64,000 bases of DNA from Aphrophora alni (GCA_963513935.1 OY740777.1:12015092-12079091), one strand, 5' to 3'; positions 24,819-36,944 are shown, numbered from the stretch's first letter. The notes: generated from the sequence alone by a model not told the origin. Numbers and translations are program-made.

Positions 24819-27480
24819 CGACACCCTGTGTAACCAGTGTTTTTCGCCAAGTATATCCACGACACCCTGTGTAACCAGTGTTTTATACCGAGTATTACCA
24901 CGATAACCTGAGTAACCAGTGTTTTATACCGAGTATTAAAACGACACCCTGTGTAACCAGTGTTTTACACAGAGTATTACCACGACACCCTGTGTAACCA
25001 GTGTTTTATACCGAGTATTAAAACGACACCTTATGTAACCAGTGTTTTACACAGAGTATTACCACGACACCCTGTGTAACCAGTGTTTTACACAGAGTAT
25101 TACCACGACACCCTGTGTAACCAGTGTTTTATACCGAGTATTAAAACGACACCTTGTGTAACCAGTGTTTTACACAGAGTATTACCACGACAACCTGTGT
25201 AACCAGTGTTTTATACCGAGTATTAAAACGACACCTTGTGTAACCAGTATTTTACACAGAGTATTACCACGACACCCTGTGTAACCAGTGTTTTATACCG
25301 AGTATTAAAACGACACCTTGTGTAACCAGTGTTTTACACAGAGTATTACCACGACACCCTGTGTAACCAGTGTTTTATACCGAGTATTAAAACGACACCT
25401 TATGTAACCAGTGTTTTACACAGAGTATTACCACGACACCCTGTGTAACCAGTGTTTTATACCGAGTATTAAAACGACACCTTGTGTAACCAGTATTTTA
25501 CACAGAGTATTACCACGACACCCTGTGTAACCAGTGTTTTATACCGAGTATTAAAACGACACCTTGTGTAACCAGTATTTTACACAGAGTATTACCACGA
25601 CACCCTGTGTAACCAGTGTTTTATACCGAGTATTAAAACGACACCTTGTGTAACCAGTGTTTTACACAGAGTATTACCACGACACCCTGTGTAACCAGTG
25701 TTTTATACCGAGTATTAAAACGACACCTTGTGTAACCAGTGTTTTACACAGAGTATTACCACGACACCCTGTGTAACGAGTGTTTTATACCGAGTATTAA
25801 AACGACACCTTGTGTAACCAGTGTTTTACACAGAGTATTACCACGACACCTTGTGTAACCAGTGTTTTATACCGAGTATTAAAACGACACCTTGTGTAAC
25901 TAGTGTTTTACACAGAGTATTACCACGACACCCTGTGTAACCAGTGTTTTATACCGAGTATTAAAACGACACCTTGTGTAACCAGTGTTTTACACAGAGT
26001 ATTACCACGACAACCTGTGTAACCAGTGTTTTATACCGAGTATTAAAACGACACCTTGTGTAACCAGTATTTTACACAGAGTATTACCACGACACCCTGT
26101 GTAACCAGTGTTTTATACCGAGTATTAAAACGACACCTTGTGTAACCAGTGTTTTACACAGAGTATTACCACGACACCCTGTGTAACCAGTGTTTTATAC
26201 CGAGTATTAAAACGACACCTTATGTAACCAGTGTTTTACACAGAGTATTACCACGACACCCTGTGTAACCAGTGTTTTATACCGAGTATTAAAACGACAC
26301 CTTGTGTAACCAGTATTTTACACAGAGTATTACCACGACACCCTGTGTAACCAGTGTTTTATACCGAGTATTAAAACGACACCTTGTGTAACCAGTATTT
26401 TACACAGAGTATTACCACGACACCCTGTGTAACCAGTGTTTTATACCGAGTATTAAAACGACACCTTGTGTAACCAGTGTTTTACACAGAGTATTACCAC
26501 GACACCCTGTGTAACCAGTGTTTTATACCGAGTATTAAAACGACACCTTGTGTAACCAGTGTTTTACACAGAGTATTACCACGACACCCTGTGTAACGAG
26601 TGTTTTATACCGAGTATTAAAACGACACCTTGTGTAACCAGTGTTTTACACAGAGTATTACCACGACACCTTGTGTAACCAGTGTTTTATACCGAGTATT
26701 AAAACGACACCTTGTGTAACTAGTGTTTTACACAGAGTATTACCACGACACCCTGTGTAACCAGTGTTTTATACCGAGTATTAAAACGACACCTTGTGTA
26801 ACTAGTGTTTTACACAGAGTATTACCACGACACCCTGTGTAACCAGTGTTTTATACCGAGTATTAAAACGACACCTTGTGTAACCAGTGTTTTACACAGA
26901 GTATTACCACGACACCCTGTGTAACGAGTGTTTTATACCGAGTATTAAAACGACACCTTGTGTAACCAGTGTTTTACACAGAGTATTACCACGACACCTT
27001 GTGTAACCAGTGTTTTATACCGAGTATTAAAACGACACCTTGTGTAACTAGTGTTTTACACAGAGTATTGCCACGACACCCTGTGTAACCAGTGTTTTAT
27101 ACCGAGTATTAAAACGACACCTTATGTAACCAGTGTTTTACACAGAGTATTACCACGACACCCTGTGTAACGAGTGTTTTATACCGAGTATTAAAACGAC
27201 ACCTTGTGTAACCAGTGTTTTACACAGAGTATTACCACGACACCTTGTGTAACCAGTGTTTTATACCGAGTATTAAAACGACACCTTGTGTAACCAGTGT
27301 TTTACACAGAGTATTACCACGACACCCTGTGTAGCGAGTGTTTTATACCGAGTATTAAAACGACACCTTGTGTAACCAGTGTTTTACACAGAGTATTACC
27401 ACGACACCCTGTGTAACCAGTGTATTCTGCTTAGAATTTCCGCGACACACTGTGTAACCAGTGTTTTTCGAGTAGTACAG
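24819..27480 (+). repeat. Satellite array: 41-bp monomers, 82-bp dimers, 820-bp higher-order unit
   Basis: About 65 head-to-tail 41-bp monomers start with CGACACC(C/T)TGTGTAACCAG. Two forms alternate strictly through most of the array: one ends ATACCGAGTATTAAAA, the other ACACAGAGTATTACCA. The second form can fold (TGTGTAA pairing with TTACACA). Variant markers such as CAACCTGTGT recur exactly 820 bp apart (25191 and 26011), and identity over this offset runs from about 25082 to 25980, showing a recent duplication of ten dimers. Edge monomers are decayed, as unequal exchange predicts. There is no spacer diversity, so this is not a CRISPR array. Confidence 0.97.
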
Positions 27481-27484
27481 TGTT

Positions 27485-28560
27485 TAAACATTTTTTTATT
27501 TATATATATTTATTACGTCATATTATGACAATTATTTAGGAGCAATTGAAAATATTAAATAATTTATAATAAAACTTTTTTATTACATGTACTGAAATTT
27601 ACATTTTGTTTTCAACAACATGATATATCTATGAAAGCAATTTAGTTTCTCTTTTTTTTACAAAATAAATATTGCGAAGGTATTGTTTCAAAATAAATCG
27701 ATACTTCCCATCCTCGCTTACGTTATAAAAAATAATTTATTTACCAATATTCTCTAATTTTTTCACATCAGCACTGCTCGACTAAGATAAAACATTTTAC
27801 AATATCATCAACTCTGCTAAAACGTGCGCAGGAATTGACCAAGTTTTTAATTGACGTTGTAAATCTGTAGAGGGGAATTTAATTCCGTTAAGGTACACAT
27901 ACTGTACGTATCTCCGCTGTGGAATCTCATTTACCAAATAATTTATTACATTAATTAAAACGGTTGTTTAATTAGGGAAAGGAGAAACGCGGGGAAGTTT
28001 AGTATTTTGGAGTAAGGACGAGTTGAAGTCAAAACTTTGTATATTTATTTGAAAATCGTGCACCCCCTCCCCTTCCTCGACACTGCTTCCTTGAGAGAGG
28101 CTTCTGTTAGTTGGAAAACTTTAATGGGCGGTTTATCTTTACGGCACTGCATAGTATGGTCTACTCCAAAAGTTTGGAGTCGTTGATTTTTGTTTACGTT
28201 TACACAATATGCGTGTAATATGGTTTAAGTTTTATCTAGTTATCATAAGTTTCCAATTTCGTGACGGGATGGGAATTGCAAGGATGGCCCGTAAGTGTCT
28301 GATGTTCTTGCGAAAGAAAAATATTGTATTATAGATAAATTTCTAACGTGTAAAATGTAAAATATGATTTACTTAATATGACCGAAATTTCTCTGTGTGA
28401 AATCATCTTCTTAACAAAAACAGAGCATAAAATGCTCCTCATCACAAGTTAAACAACTTTTTCACATTGATAAAATAAGGTATAGGAAATAATACTCCTA
28501 GTTTTGGAATACTTTAATAGCGTAAAGCTTTGAGGAAGAGAAGAATTTAAGTGAGACCCT
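27485..28560. other. Unique DNA with a GC-richer island at 27885-28320
   Basis: The island includes GGGCGGTTTATCTTTACGGC near 28126-28145 and several CpGs. No frame or repeat recognised. Confidence 0.35.
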
Positions 28561-28574
28561 ATAGGAAAGATTAA

Positions 28575-28625
28575 AACCTAACCTAACCAAATAATAAAAG
28601 AACTTAACCTAACCTATCCAAACCA
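28575..28625. repeat. Short telomere-like CCTAA string
   Basis: CCTAACCTAACC (28577-28588) and AACTTAACCTAACCTATCC shortly after. These match the insect TTAGG unit on the other strand, but there are only a few units and they are imperfect. They overlap the end of a 136-residue minus-strand frame that I do not accept as a gene. Confidence 0.6.
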
Positions 28626-29166
28626 AATAATTAAAAAAAAAAATCCAGCTAAGGTATGTCCGAACTATGAGTCCCTGAGGGGCAAGAAATGAAGGTTTTG
28701 ATCTGCCATAGGGATAAAATATAAAATATTTTTTATATAATATACAATATTTGTTTCCAACTGAGGTTATTTTCATACTGAGGAAGCTTTGGAAGATAAT
28801 CAGAAAACTGTCTGTAAAAAATGTAACCATAGTTACAATGACGTAACTTTGTGGAGCGCTTTCCTGAGTGTATACCACAATCAAGGTAAAATTAAACAAG
28901 ACTTTTGAGCAAACTGTTTCAGTAACCTTTCGTTCTTGTCCATATAGGTACATTCTTGTTATTAGAGAAGGCAATTTTGAAGTTGCAGCTCTGCTCTGTG
29001 TTTTGTAGTGGACATACAAAGTCCTCTAGAAAATCATCCCTGGATTATGACAAATCTCGAGGAAATCTCGTTTCAAAATTTAAAACTTAAAGCATTTAAA
29101 TCAATAATAAGACCATTATAATAAGCGATAGAAATTCTGTTAGTGGTACAGGATCACAAAAACATG

Positions 29167-29420
29167 TTGTGGACCGATGAAGCTACATTTAAGATAAATG
29201 GATCTGTGAATAACTACAACTAAATATGACTGTAATGGACGTTTGATAATGAACATTTGGTGATGTAGGTAATTATAAATTCTCCTGATGTAAATGCTTA
29301 AGCATTTTCGTTGGTGGACTTATTTCTTTGTTAGTATAGTCACGAAAAAGAACTACCTTGAATTGGTACATAGTAGAATAAGAGGCAGCCGAGTTGGTGG
29401 AGCCGACAACTACTAGCCAA
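29167..29420 (+). pseudogene. DDE transposase remnant, middle part
   Basis: Frame 29167-29220 reads LWTDEATFKINGSVNNYN, the first catalytic aspartate block (D-E-ATF) of Tc1/mariner-like (IS630 superfamily) transposases common in arthropods. The same frame continues past stops with WTFDNEHLVM and NSPDVNA (29278 on), and after a +1 shift NYLELVHSRI (29351 on), each where the family has a similar block. Several stops and the frameshift make it dead. The sequence then runs straight into a minisatellite at 29430, and the C-terminal part reappears at 31.28 kb on the same strand. The start and HTH region were not found upstream. Assignment rests on motif recognition by eye. Confidence 0.75.
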
Positions 29421-29429
29421 ATTCGGCAT

Positions 29430-30641
29430 TGCTACAAACATTACTAAAAACGTGTCTAAAAACATTTTTTCAAAACGTGCTAAAAACATTGTTAAAAGTA
29501 TGTCTAAAAACCATTACTAAAACGTATCTAAAAACATTTCTAAAGACATTAGTAAAACGTGTCTAAAAACATTTCTAAATTATTTCTAAAAACATTACTT
29601 AAATCGTATCTAAAAACATTATTAAAAAGTGTCTAAAATCATTATTAAAAATGTGTCTAAATACATTACTAAAAAAATGTCTAAAAACATTTCTAAAAAC
29701 ATTACTAAAAACGTGTCTATCAACATTACTAAATTGCGTCTAAAAATATTACTAAAACGTGTCTAAAAACATTTCTAAAACATTACTTAAAACGTATCTA
29801 AAAACATTTTTTTAAATTGTCTAAAATCATTATTAAAAATGTATCTAAATACATTACTAAAAAATGTCTAAAAACATTACTAAAAACGTGTCTAAAACAT
29901 TTTTCAAAACCTGCTAAAAACATTGTTAAAACATGTCTAAAAAACATTACTAAAACGTAACTAAAAACATTTCTAAAGACATTAGTAAAACTTGTCTAAA
30001 AACATTTCTAAAACATTTCTAAAAACATTACTTAAAACGTGTCTAATAATATTATTAGAAAAGTGTCTAAAATCTTTATTAAAAATTTATTTAAATACAT
30101 TACTAAAAAAATGTCGAAAAACATTTCTAAAAACATTTCTAAGGACATTAGTAAAACGTGTCTAAAAACATTTCTAAAACATTTCTAAAAACATTACTTA
30201 AAACGTATCTAAAAACATTATTAAAAAGTGTCTAAAATCATTATTAAAAATGTATCTAAATACATTACTAAAAAAATGTCTAAAAACATTACTAAAAACG
30301 TGTCTAAAAACATTTTTCAAAACCTGCTAAAAACATTGTTAAAACATGTCTAAAAACATTACTAAAACGTAACTAAAAACATTTCTAAAGACATAAGTAA
30401 AACTTGTCTAAAAACATTTCTAAAACATTTCTAAAAACATTACTTAAAACGTATCTAAAAACATTATTAAAAAGTGTCTAAAATCTTTATTAAAAATGTA
30501 TACAAATACATTACTAAAAAAAAATGTCCAAAAACATTTCTAAAAACATTACTAAAAACGTGTCTAAAAATATTTTTCAAAACGTGCTAAAAACATTGTT
30601 AAAAACATGTCTAGAAACATTTTAAAAACATTACTAAAAAA
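29430..30641 (+). repeat. AT-rich minisatellite, CTAAAAACATT-type units
   Basis: About 1.2 kb of short, variable units built on (TCT)AAAAACATT(A/T)CTAAAA. Larger-scale order exists: the marker TTTTTCAAAAC(G/C)TGCTAAAAAC recurs near 29470, 29905, 30317 and 30577, giving blocks of roughly 410-435 bp plus a shorter last one. It lies between two halves of a dead transposase. Confidence 0.95.
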
Positions 30642-30644
30642 CAA

Positions 30645-31265
30645 ATTAAATCTTTATTATCGATTTTCGAATTTATTAACCAAGAAATCCCAACTGTAAA
30701 TAACATTCGTCTTTCATGTCCAGGCCTTGGGCGTTGGCAAGTTAGTTCCTAACAGTTGAGTCACTTTTCCTATTTTGTATCAGATATACATGTACAGTAT
30801 TAATGTTAATGAAACAGATAGAATTTAATTCAAAAGAACATGTAAAAGTAATAAAAACTCTAGTTAGTTTATTGAAACATAAGTAATGATATATTTCTCG
30901 ATGGTCAATTTATATTATATTGATACTGAACTTATATTTAAAGTAATTATTAGTGTTATTGTTAAAGATAGTTAGGTCTAATAGCCCATCTTACTTTATT
31001 ATGAAACTAAACACAATAATTCAAATGTACACGATTTGTAGTTGTAAAAAAGAAACTGCATTAATAAATATCATTCTTAGATCCTCATACAGTCATTCTG
31101 AGAAATAAACATTGGATGAGAAACAATGTATTTACACAGGATAGTACACAGTAGGCGGGCGAAACTCCAACTCGACTGTCCCTTACTTTACTCTCATATT
31201 GCAACTGGAAAATGATCCCCTCTTTGAACAACTCTGGGCTCTTCAGTAAAAACTAATATGGTTGT
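30645..31265. other. Unique DNA, no gene seen
   Basis: The stretch lies between the minisatellite and the transposase C-terminal remnant. Nothing recognised, although part of it could be unrecognisable transposase sequence. Confidence 0.4.
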
Positions 31266-31279
31266 ATAGTAGGGTATCT

Positions 31280-31500
31280 TCACACTATGGAGCAACTATT
31301 AATAGCACCTTTATACAATGGATTAGAAGAAGAGGAACAAGAGAATGTCCTACTAGTTCTCCTGAGACCTCACGCTGATGGACTATTCATAAGATGGTAA
31401 AAGAGTAGGCTACTCTATGAGAACTAACAATATTGAACTCTTAAAACAAAGAATAGGAAATGAATTCGAATGGCTGTCTTCACTGAACTTAAGTTGTAAA
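31280..31500 (+). pseudogene. DDE transposase remnant, C-terminal part
   Basis: Frame 31283-31375 reads HYGATINSTFIQWIRRRG followed by TRECPTSSPETSR, then a stop. In intact relatives this region runs from the second catalytic aspartate (DGAPPHY-like) through a W-I-RRG block to a P-x-SPD block carrying the last catalytic residue; here SPD reads SPE. A further block, NEFEWLS at 31459-31479, fits the usual C-terminal N-EFE segment. Same strand and family type as the remnant at 29.17 kb, so the two are probably halves of one insertion, split by the minisatellite and intervening DNA. Non-functional. Confidence 0.7.
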
Positions 31501-31804
31501 ATTTCTGTTTCCTTCTTGAAAAAATAATAACTTTGACTTGTAAAAGACGAAGGGCGTTTTAAAAATGCATTAGGTTAATCTATGTGTCAGTGTTTTTGTA
31601 TAATTACAAACTGTGTAGTCTTGTCTTTTTAAATAAATTTGTTACTCCCAATAAAATTATGAGCTTTTCCAACTGACTTATGACGTTTTATAGTTCATTA
31701 AGCAATGAATTAACTATTTTGACGACTCAAACTTTCTTACCAATTAGTTTTCCTGCTCATTATGAATATATAACTCCGATTAAAATCTTTAAATGGGGGA
31801 CAGT

Positions 31805-32510
31805 TGTTAATTTCATTTAACTTTAAAAAAATCTCTTTTGCAAACTTTGAAAAACGCCCACCATTTTCCGATATGGTTGTCAACATTTAATTTTATGGTG
31901 ATTTCGGTTCCTGTACACAATTTTAAGACATTTTTATTTTTGGATATTGTTTGATGAACGTATTCGTTTAGGAGTGATAGGGCGTTTAAATTTTCCAACA
32001 TTTGACGTTTGAAGCATACTCAAGAGGCGATTTTCCATACTTCCCATTGTTGAATCAAAACAAAAATGTAAGTAGGCATAATCTAGGATGTGTAAAAACT
32101 AACGTAGAACTACAAATAAAACAAATAATTTTATAGTCTATTTAATACCTTACTTAGCTTATTCTACATTAATACCATAGTTTAACTTACACTAAATTCT
32201 AGCAAGTCTTTATTTGTTGCAGAAATTATTTCTTTTATTTGTAGACCTACATTAGTATTTACACATCCTACTTACAGTTTTATCTTGATTCAACAATGCA
32301 AAGCATGGGAAATCGGCTTCTGAAAATATTTCAAACGTGAAATGTTCGAAATTTAACCCCCTATTACTCCTAAACGAGTAGGTTAATCAAAATATAACCA
32401 AGAATAAAAACGTTTTTAAATTGTGTACAGAAACGGAAAACACCATAAGGGTCATATTGGAAAATGGCGGCCATTTTTAAGAGTTTGTAAAATATTTTTA
32501 AATTATATGA
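31805..32510. mobile_element. Foldback element, arms about 300 bp
   Basis: The left arm (about 31810-32130) and right arm (about 32200-32505) are inverted copies. Paired landmarks include GATTTCGGTTCCTGTACAC against GTGTACAGAAACGGAAAACACC, TTTAGGAGTGATAGG against CCTATTACTCCTAAA, and GGATGTGTAAA-ACTAA against TTAGTATTTACACATCC. The outer right arm carries AAAATGGCGGCC. No coding frame, so a non-autonomous inverted-repeat element. Confidence 0.8.
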
Positions 32511-32519
32511 AAAAGTAAT

Positions 32520-33500
32520 AATAGTCGCCGATTTAGAATTTTTTTTATCAGATTAATAGTTTGCAATATACGAATAGCGTCCTTGATACAAATTTTTACT
32601 TGTATAATTAATATTCACTTTTATAATTATTGATTAAAAATGGAAAACTCTTCCTTGATGGACTAAAAATTAAAGACCTCCTCTTCCATGGAATTTTATT
32701 TTTAAAAAATTCACTTTAATGTTTGTTCACTTTTTATTTTGCTACGAAAGAATTATTTCCGATAAAACGATAAAAACACATTCCAGTTACACAAGAAACC
32801 ACGCATGAGAATATAAAAATGACCCAAAATATATTCCTCAAAATAAAACATTAAAACAGTCGAAAATACAATTTGAACAAAAAACATTATAAGATCCCGA
32901 AATGTTAAATTCACTCGAATAAGACTTAAGTGTCGAATTTTGTTCCAAACTGTACCCAGGTTAAGTCGAAGGTGTGAGGTTTTAGGATGAAGTTTTCCCC
33001 GAGTTTGTGAGGGTGGGTTTGAATATATAAGACACCAGGGAAGATACGCTGAGAAAGGAAATTGCAAACGTAAATCAGACGTTCCTCTTCCCGTGGGATC
33101 TCGCAGGAACGTTACTCCACGTTAATGGTCTGTTTCGTAACACACATACACACAACACAATCTTCTGTTCTCTCACTTATATTGCTTTAGTACTTACCAA
33201 AACCCTTTAGTATCAGAAAGGATTCGGTAGAAACTTGTTTATCCTATATTCGAGTTATTAAGCTTTGTTTCAAACGATCTTATGTTATTGTCTCTGGTAA
33301 CTCTGTTTTGTTTTGTCGTTACAATGGTTTTTTTCTCTTTTATTCTCATTTTAGATCATGTATAATGCAACACTAGTGACCGCACTGTGCAGGAATAATC
33401 CATGCTCATAATAGTTTTCTGTTGTTTATTTATAAATAAACCATTCTTCTATTCATTTATACTTTACACAAATAATTATATTTACTCTTACCATCTATTA
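32520..33500. other. Unique DNA, no gene seen
   Basis: A 104-residue minus-strand frame at 32753-33067 has no recognisable domain. Confidence 0.35.
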
Positions 33501-33509
33501 CGTATACTT

Positions 33510-33539
33510 GACACGTTTCGGAATTTATTCCATCTTCAG
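33510..33539 (-). repeat. Hammerhead-like core motif, copy with possible cleavage-site sequence
   Basis: On the minus strand: CTGAAGA, T, stem GGAAT/ATTCC with a 2-base loop, then GAAACGTGTC. GAAAC-GTG-TC could form the minimal stem III and cleavage nucleotide of a type I hammerhead. Bases before CTGAAGA and after GTC do not pair clearly as stem I. Confidence 0.55.
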
Positions 33540-33544
33540 TCAAT

Positions 33545-34720
33545 AATGGGAAGTCGTTATCGCATTAAAATTAAACACACAAAAAATACACATGTAAAAT
33601 TGATAACACGAAATTTAAACTGAACGTTAAAATATCAGCTGCGCACAATGGAACCTAGTTCATTATGCGCAAAGTCTTCCTGATGTCTAGATATTTCCAT
33701 TTATATAAATAAAAACATGTCCTAAGTATACAAACATGAAATCAATTTTAATTTACACAACATTTATATTGTTTCGTTCCGTAAGATTTAATCGTATAAC
33801 TTTAATATTTTTCAATATTATACAATAATCAGATTGTTTACACTTCTAAACAGCGATGTCTATTTCTTCACAAAATCATTAATATCCCAGTTTAAATAAA
33901 CAAAAACAACAACCCTACAGAGTCCAGTGTCTGTTCCAACGTCCGAACTTTGATATCGTAATCTTTCACATTACAGTTGCCATCAATTCTATGTCGCCAT
34001 AAAATGGACAATAACTTCAAAACTCCATTCTAACTTAACCGAACTATCTATCCAAAATGCGACACGCAATTTATAAAGTTTTAAATATCTTTTTGGAAAA
34101 TATTTTAGTTTAAATGTATTTTGAGACAAGTTATTTCCTGTTTACTTTGAACTCTGTTCGAGATTTGAACTTTTCCGTTATCTAAAGAGGATTCAATTTT
34201 TATAGTAAATTTCGATTACTATACACTCTAGACTGAAAAAAAAGTAAACATAAGTTAACTAGCTTCATAAGTTACTAATCAACCATACTACATGTATTTG
34301 ATAAATTGTCCAGACCGAAAGTGAATTTTTTATGTTCACAAAAGTATAAATGTAAAAAAGTGGCTTAGAATTCTATTTTGAACCACATATTGTGAAACAG
34401 TGTTTGAAAGTCCGCCATTTTGTACAGTAATAAAACAAGAGAAAAGAAAGCCTATTAAATGAAATCAAATGAAATAAAATACTATTCTAGATAACAAATA
34501 CTTTATTTTAAACTTGACTGTGCATTATCTTCAGTTGTTATATTGTACACAAAATTTTACGACATTGAACCATAAGAGACAAGTACAACTATTCATGGAA
34601 ATAGTAACAGTAAAGCAATTTTGTCATGTTACGAAGTTCAAGGCCATTAATAAACTACACTTATTGTCGAAAAACGCACATCCCACTGTTTATCCAGATT
34701 AACCATATTTTAATAAAAGC
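33545..34720. other. Unique DNA, no gene seen
   Basis: Nothing recognised except a CCGCCATTTTGT motif near 34411. Confidence 0.4.
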
Positions 34721-34721
34721 G

Positions 34722-35170
34722 TATTATTGTAGTTTATTCCGTCATTTGCAATCATTTGTGTATATAAAAAACTATACAACGTTTCGAGAGTATAAATCAA
34801 CTCCCGTTATCAAGTGACAAATATAAAAATTATCGCTTCAATTAATAAACACTGAATTCAAATTTAAACATAAACAATACACTAATTAAAAAAAATTAAA
34901 TTTTTCCTGTTAAATCTCCACAAGTACTGATCACAAGGTCGTCCTTTAAACTTTAGAAAAAGTAACCATCACTTCGCCGTTCGCATATTAATATTTATTT
35001 AATTAACCAGTGTATGTTTTGCATGACTCTAGGCTATGTAGTCGTTTTTCACATTTTTCATATCCTAGGTTTGCCACTTGATAACGGGAGTTGATTCACA
35101 CTCGCGAAACGTCTTATAGTAGTTTCTATATACAAAGATGATGTCGGAATAAACTATATCAATAATATAA
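34722..35170. mobile_element. Inverted pair of about 100-bp repeats
   Basis: The left copy (34722-34820, minus) and right copy (35071-35170, plus) share CACTTGATAACGGGAGTTG, ACTC(T/G)CGAAACGT, then ATATACA and CGGAATAAACTA. They flank about 250 bp of unrelated sequence. GAAACGT sits as in the hammerhead-like motifs, but CTGATGA is replaced by TTGATAA. A trace of the same repeat (AATCAACTCTCGTTATCATG) is at 49432-49451. Inverted terminal units are a known layout of Penelope-like elements; this is not proof of one. Confidence 0.65.
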
Positions 35171-35722
35171 ACAATCCATCATTGTCAATAACTTTAAAAC
35201 TAAATTTAGTTTATGGTTCCTGGGAATTAGTAAAACAGCTTTTTCACTTCAAAATTAAAGTTAAACTTACTAGCGTGTAAGATATTTTTACTCAACATAT
35301 AAACTTAAGACTATCGCTTGCAATATTAATTTTTAATCCTAATGACGAAAATTTGACCATTAGAGTAATAAGAATTTCAATATGTAGATATAGTTTTGTA
35401 TGTGTTTGTTCTTGTAGGTGTTTCAATTACAATATTTTAAGCAAACAACAACTAAGATATGATTTGTCTAAAAGATTTTATACGGCCTGCATTTTGTAAC
35501 GAACTTAACCATTTGTTATTTCAAATGTGTTTAATTCTCAAATTGAAACGAGATAATTTTGCGATTTTTTCAGACAGACTAGGCTTTTTTTTCTTTTTTT
35601 TTTTTTTTTAAAGAGATGTAAATTCAAAGGTGTGAATATTTAAATTAAATATTGAATAAACATAAATAGGTTCTGTTATAAATTTAAGATTTGTTAAAAT
35701 GTCATTGTTAAATACAAGCAAA

Positions 35723-35724
<2 letters not shown>

Positions 35725-35780
<56 letters not shown>
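35725..35780. repeat. (AT)n microsatellite
   Basis: About 56 bases of pure AT dinucleotides, followed by a T run. Confidence 0.95.
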
Positions 35781-35790
<10 letters not shown>

Positions 35791-35964
35791 TCGTAAAAGT
35801 TTTGACAACAATTAATAAAGGTAGAAGCAGTTATTGAATCGTTATCAAATTTAAAAATAAATTTGAAAAATAATTCGGAAAATAATATTCATTAATGGTA
35901 GAGAGGGTTCACAATGTTTGTATAATAAAGTATTAATATTCGGGGCAGATTGTGTCTTTTCACC

Positions 35965-36345
35965 AGAGAGGCGATTAGTAGAATTAATTCAGGTTGGAGG
36001 AAGTTTTGGTCTTTGAAGAAATTGCTACGGGAACTTTTCAAACGAACTAAAAGAAGTTGTGGTACTGAGCTTTGAATATCCAAACTGTGGAATTAGATAG
36101 GAGATTGGAGATAACGAAGTATATGATGATAAGGCTTGAAGAGACAGGATAGTGTGAGAAATACAAAGGTATCAAAGATTTTGAGGCTGAAGAACGTGGC
36201 TAAAAAAACTACATATTTTAATGAAAGTGTTGGAGGATCAACGCTGGGCTAAAATATTTAAAGAATGGATTCTCAAGGACAAGCGTCCTTAGTGAAAAAA
36301 AGAAGAACAACTCCCAAGTGAAGAGATGAAAATGGAGAATATAGG
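35965..36345 (+). pseudogene. LINE (non-LTR) reverse transcriptase C-terminal remnant
   Basis: Frame 35968-36072 reads EAISRINSGWRKFWSLKKLL and onward to a stop, matching the R-I-x-x-GW-x-x-F-x-x-L block after the catalytic domain of RTE/CR1-like reverse transcriptases. In another frame 36233-36289 reads EDQRWAKIFKEWILKDKRP, the usual RW-K-x-x-EW-x-P block. A further shift gives KRRTTPK*RDEN, resembling the R-GRP-x-RW-x-D end. Order and spacing fit one decayed copy with several frameshifts and stops. The catalytic [YF]-x-DD region was not found upstream, so it is a 5'-truncated, dead insertion. Clade unresolved. Confidence 0.65.
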
Positions 36346-36349
36346 TTCG

Positions 36350-36940
36350 TAGGTGTGCGTAGGCAAGAACTAGAGTATAAGTAAACTATATAGACTTTAA
36401 AAAAATACTAGCTTTGATGGTTTTTAAATATGTAATTGCACAATTAGTTACTTTTATATCATTGTATTTAGTGAATATTGTTTTAACTGAAGTGTTTCAA
36501 GCAACTCAATTCCTCTGAAAAGAGAGGATTCTGTTGTTTGAAGGTTGTGAATAAAGCTTTTGTAAAGCTATTGAAATTCCAAAGGTATCAAATTATACAT
36601 GTATAACATGAAAAATTAGCCAATCAAACATATTAACTATCACCAATTAAAACCGTAACCCATACTACACTAGATATTAATATAGTCGATGTAATTAATT
36701 TGTGCCTGAACAGTAATAGAAATCGCATTATGTGCCGCGCAGTTAAAAAAAAAAGAGATAGAAAAAAGATCCATCACTTAGGAGGAAAAGGAAGTCTCTA
36801 TGGTCAATTAGACTATTTTAAATATCCAAAGATTCTATGAAATCATTGGTATAGATTCAGGAAGATTAAGTGTTTTAAATAATTATATCAGTGATAAAAA
36901 AACATCCATAGTATTTTAGCTTGGAAACATTGGTGAGTTT
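36350..36940. other. Unique DNA, no gene seen
   Basis: Nothing recognised. Confidence 0.4.
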
Positions 36941-36944
36941 AATA

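Noticed and set aside
24819..27480. CRISPR-like periodic array
   Set aside because: All 41 bp of each monomer repeat, with only two alternating forms and no unique spacers; it is a eukaryotic satellite.
28609..29019. 136-residue minus-strand open frame, the longest in the window
   Set aside because: It includes telomere-like CCTAA sequence at its end, shows no domain, and has no supporting codon or splice evidence.
35608..35811. Minus-strand frame with Tyr-Ile repeats
   Set aside because: Caused by the AT microsatellite.
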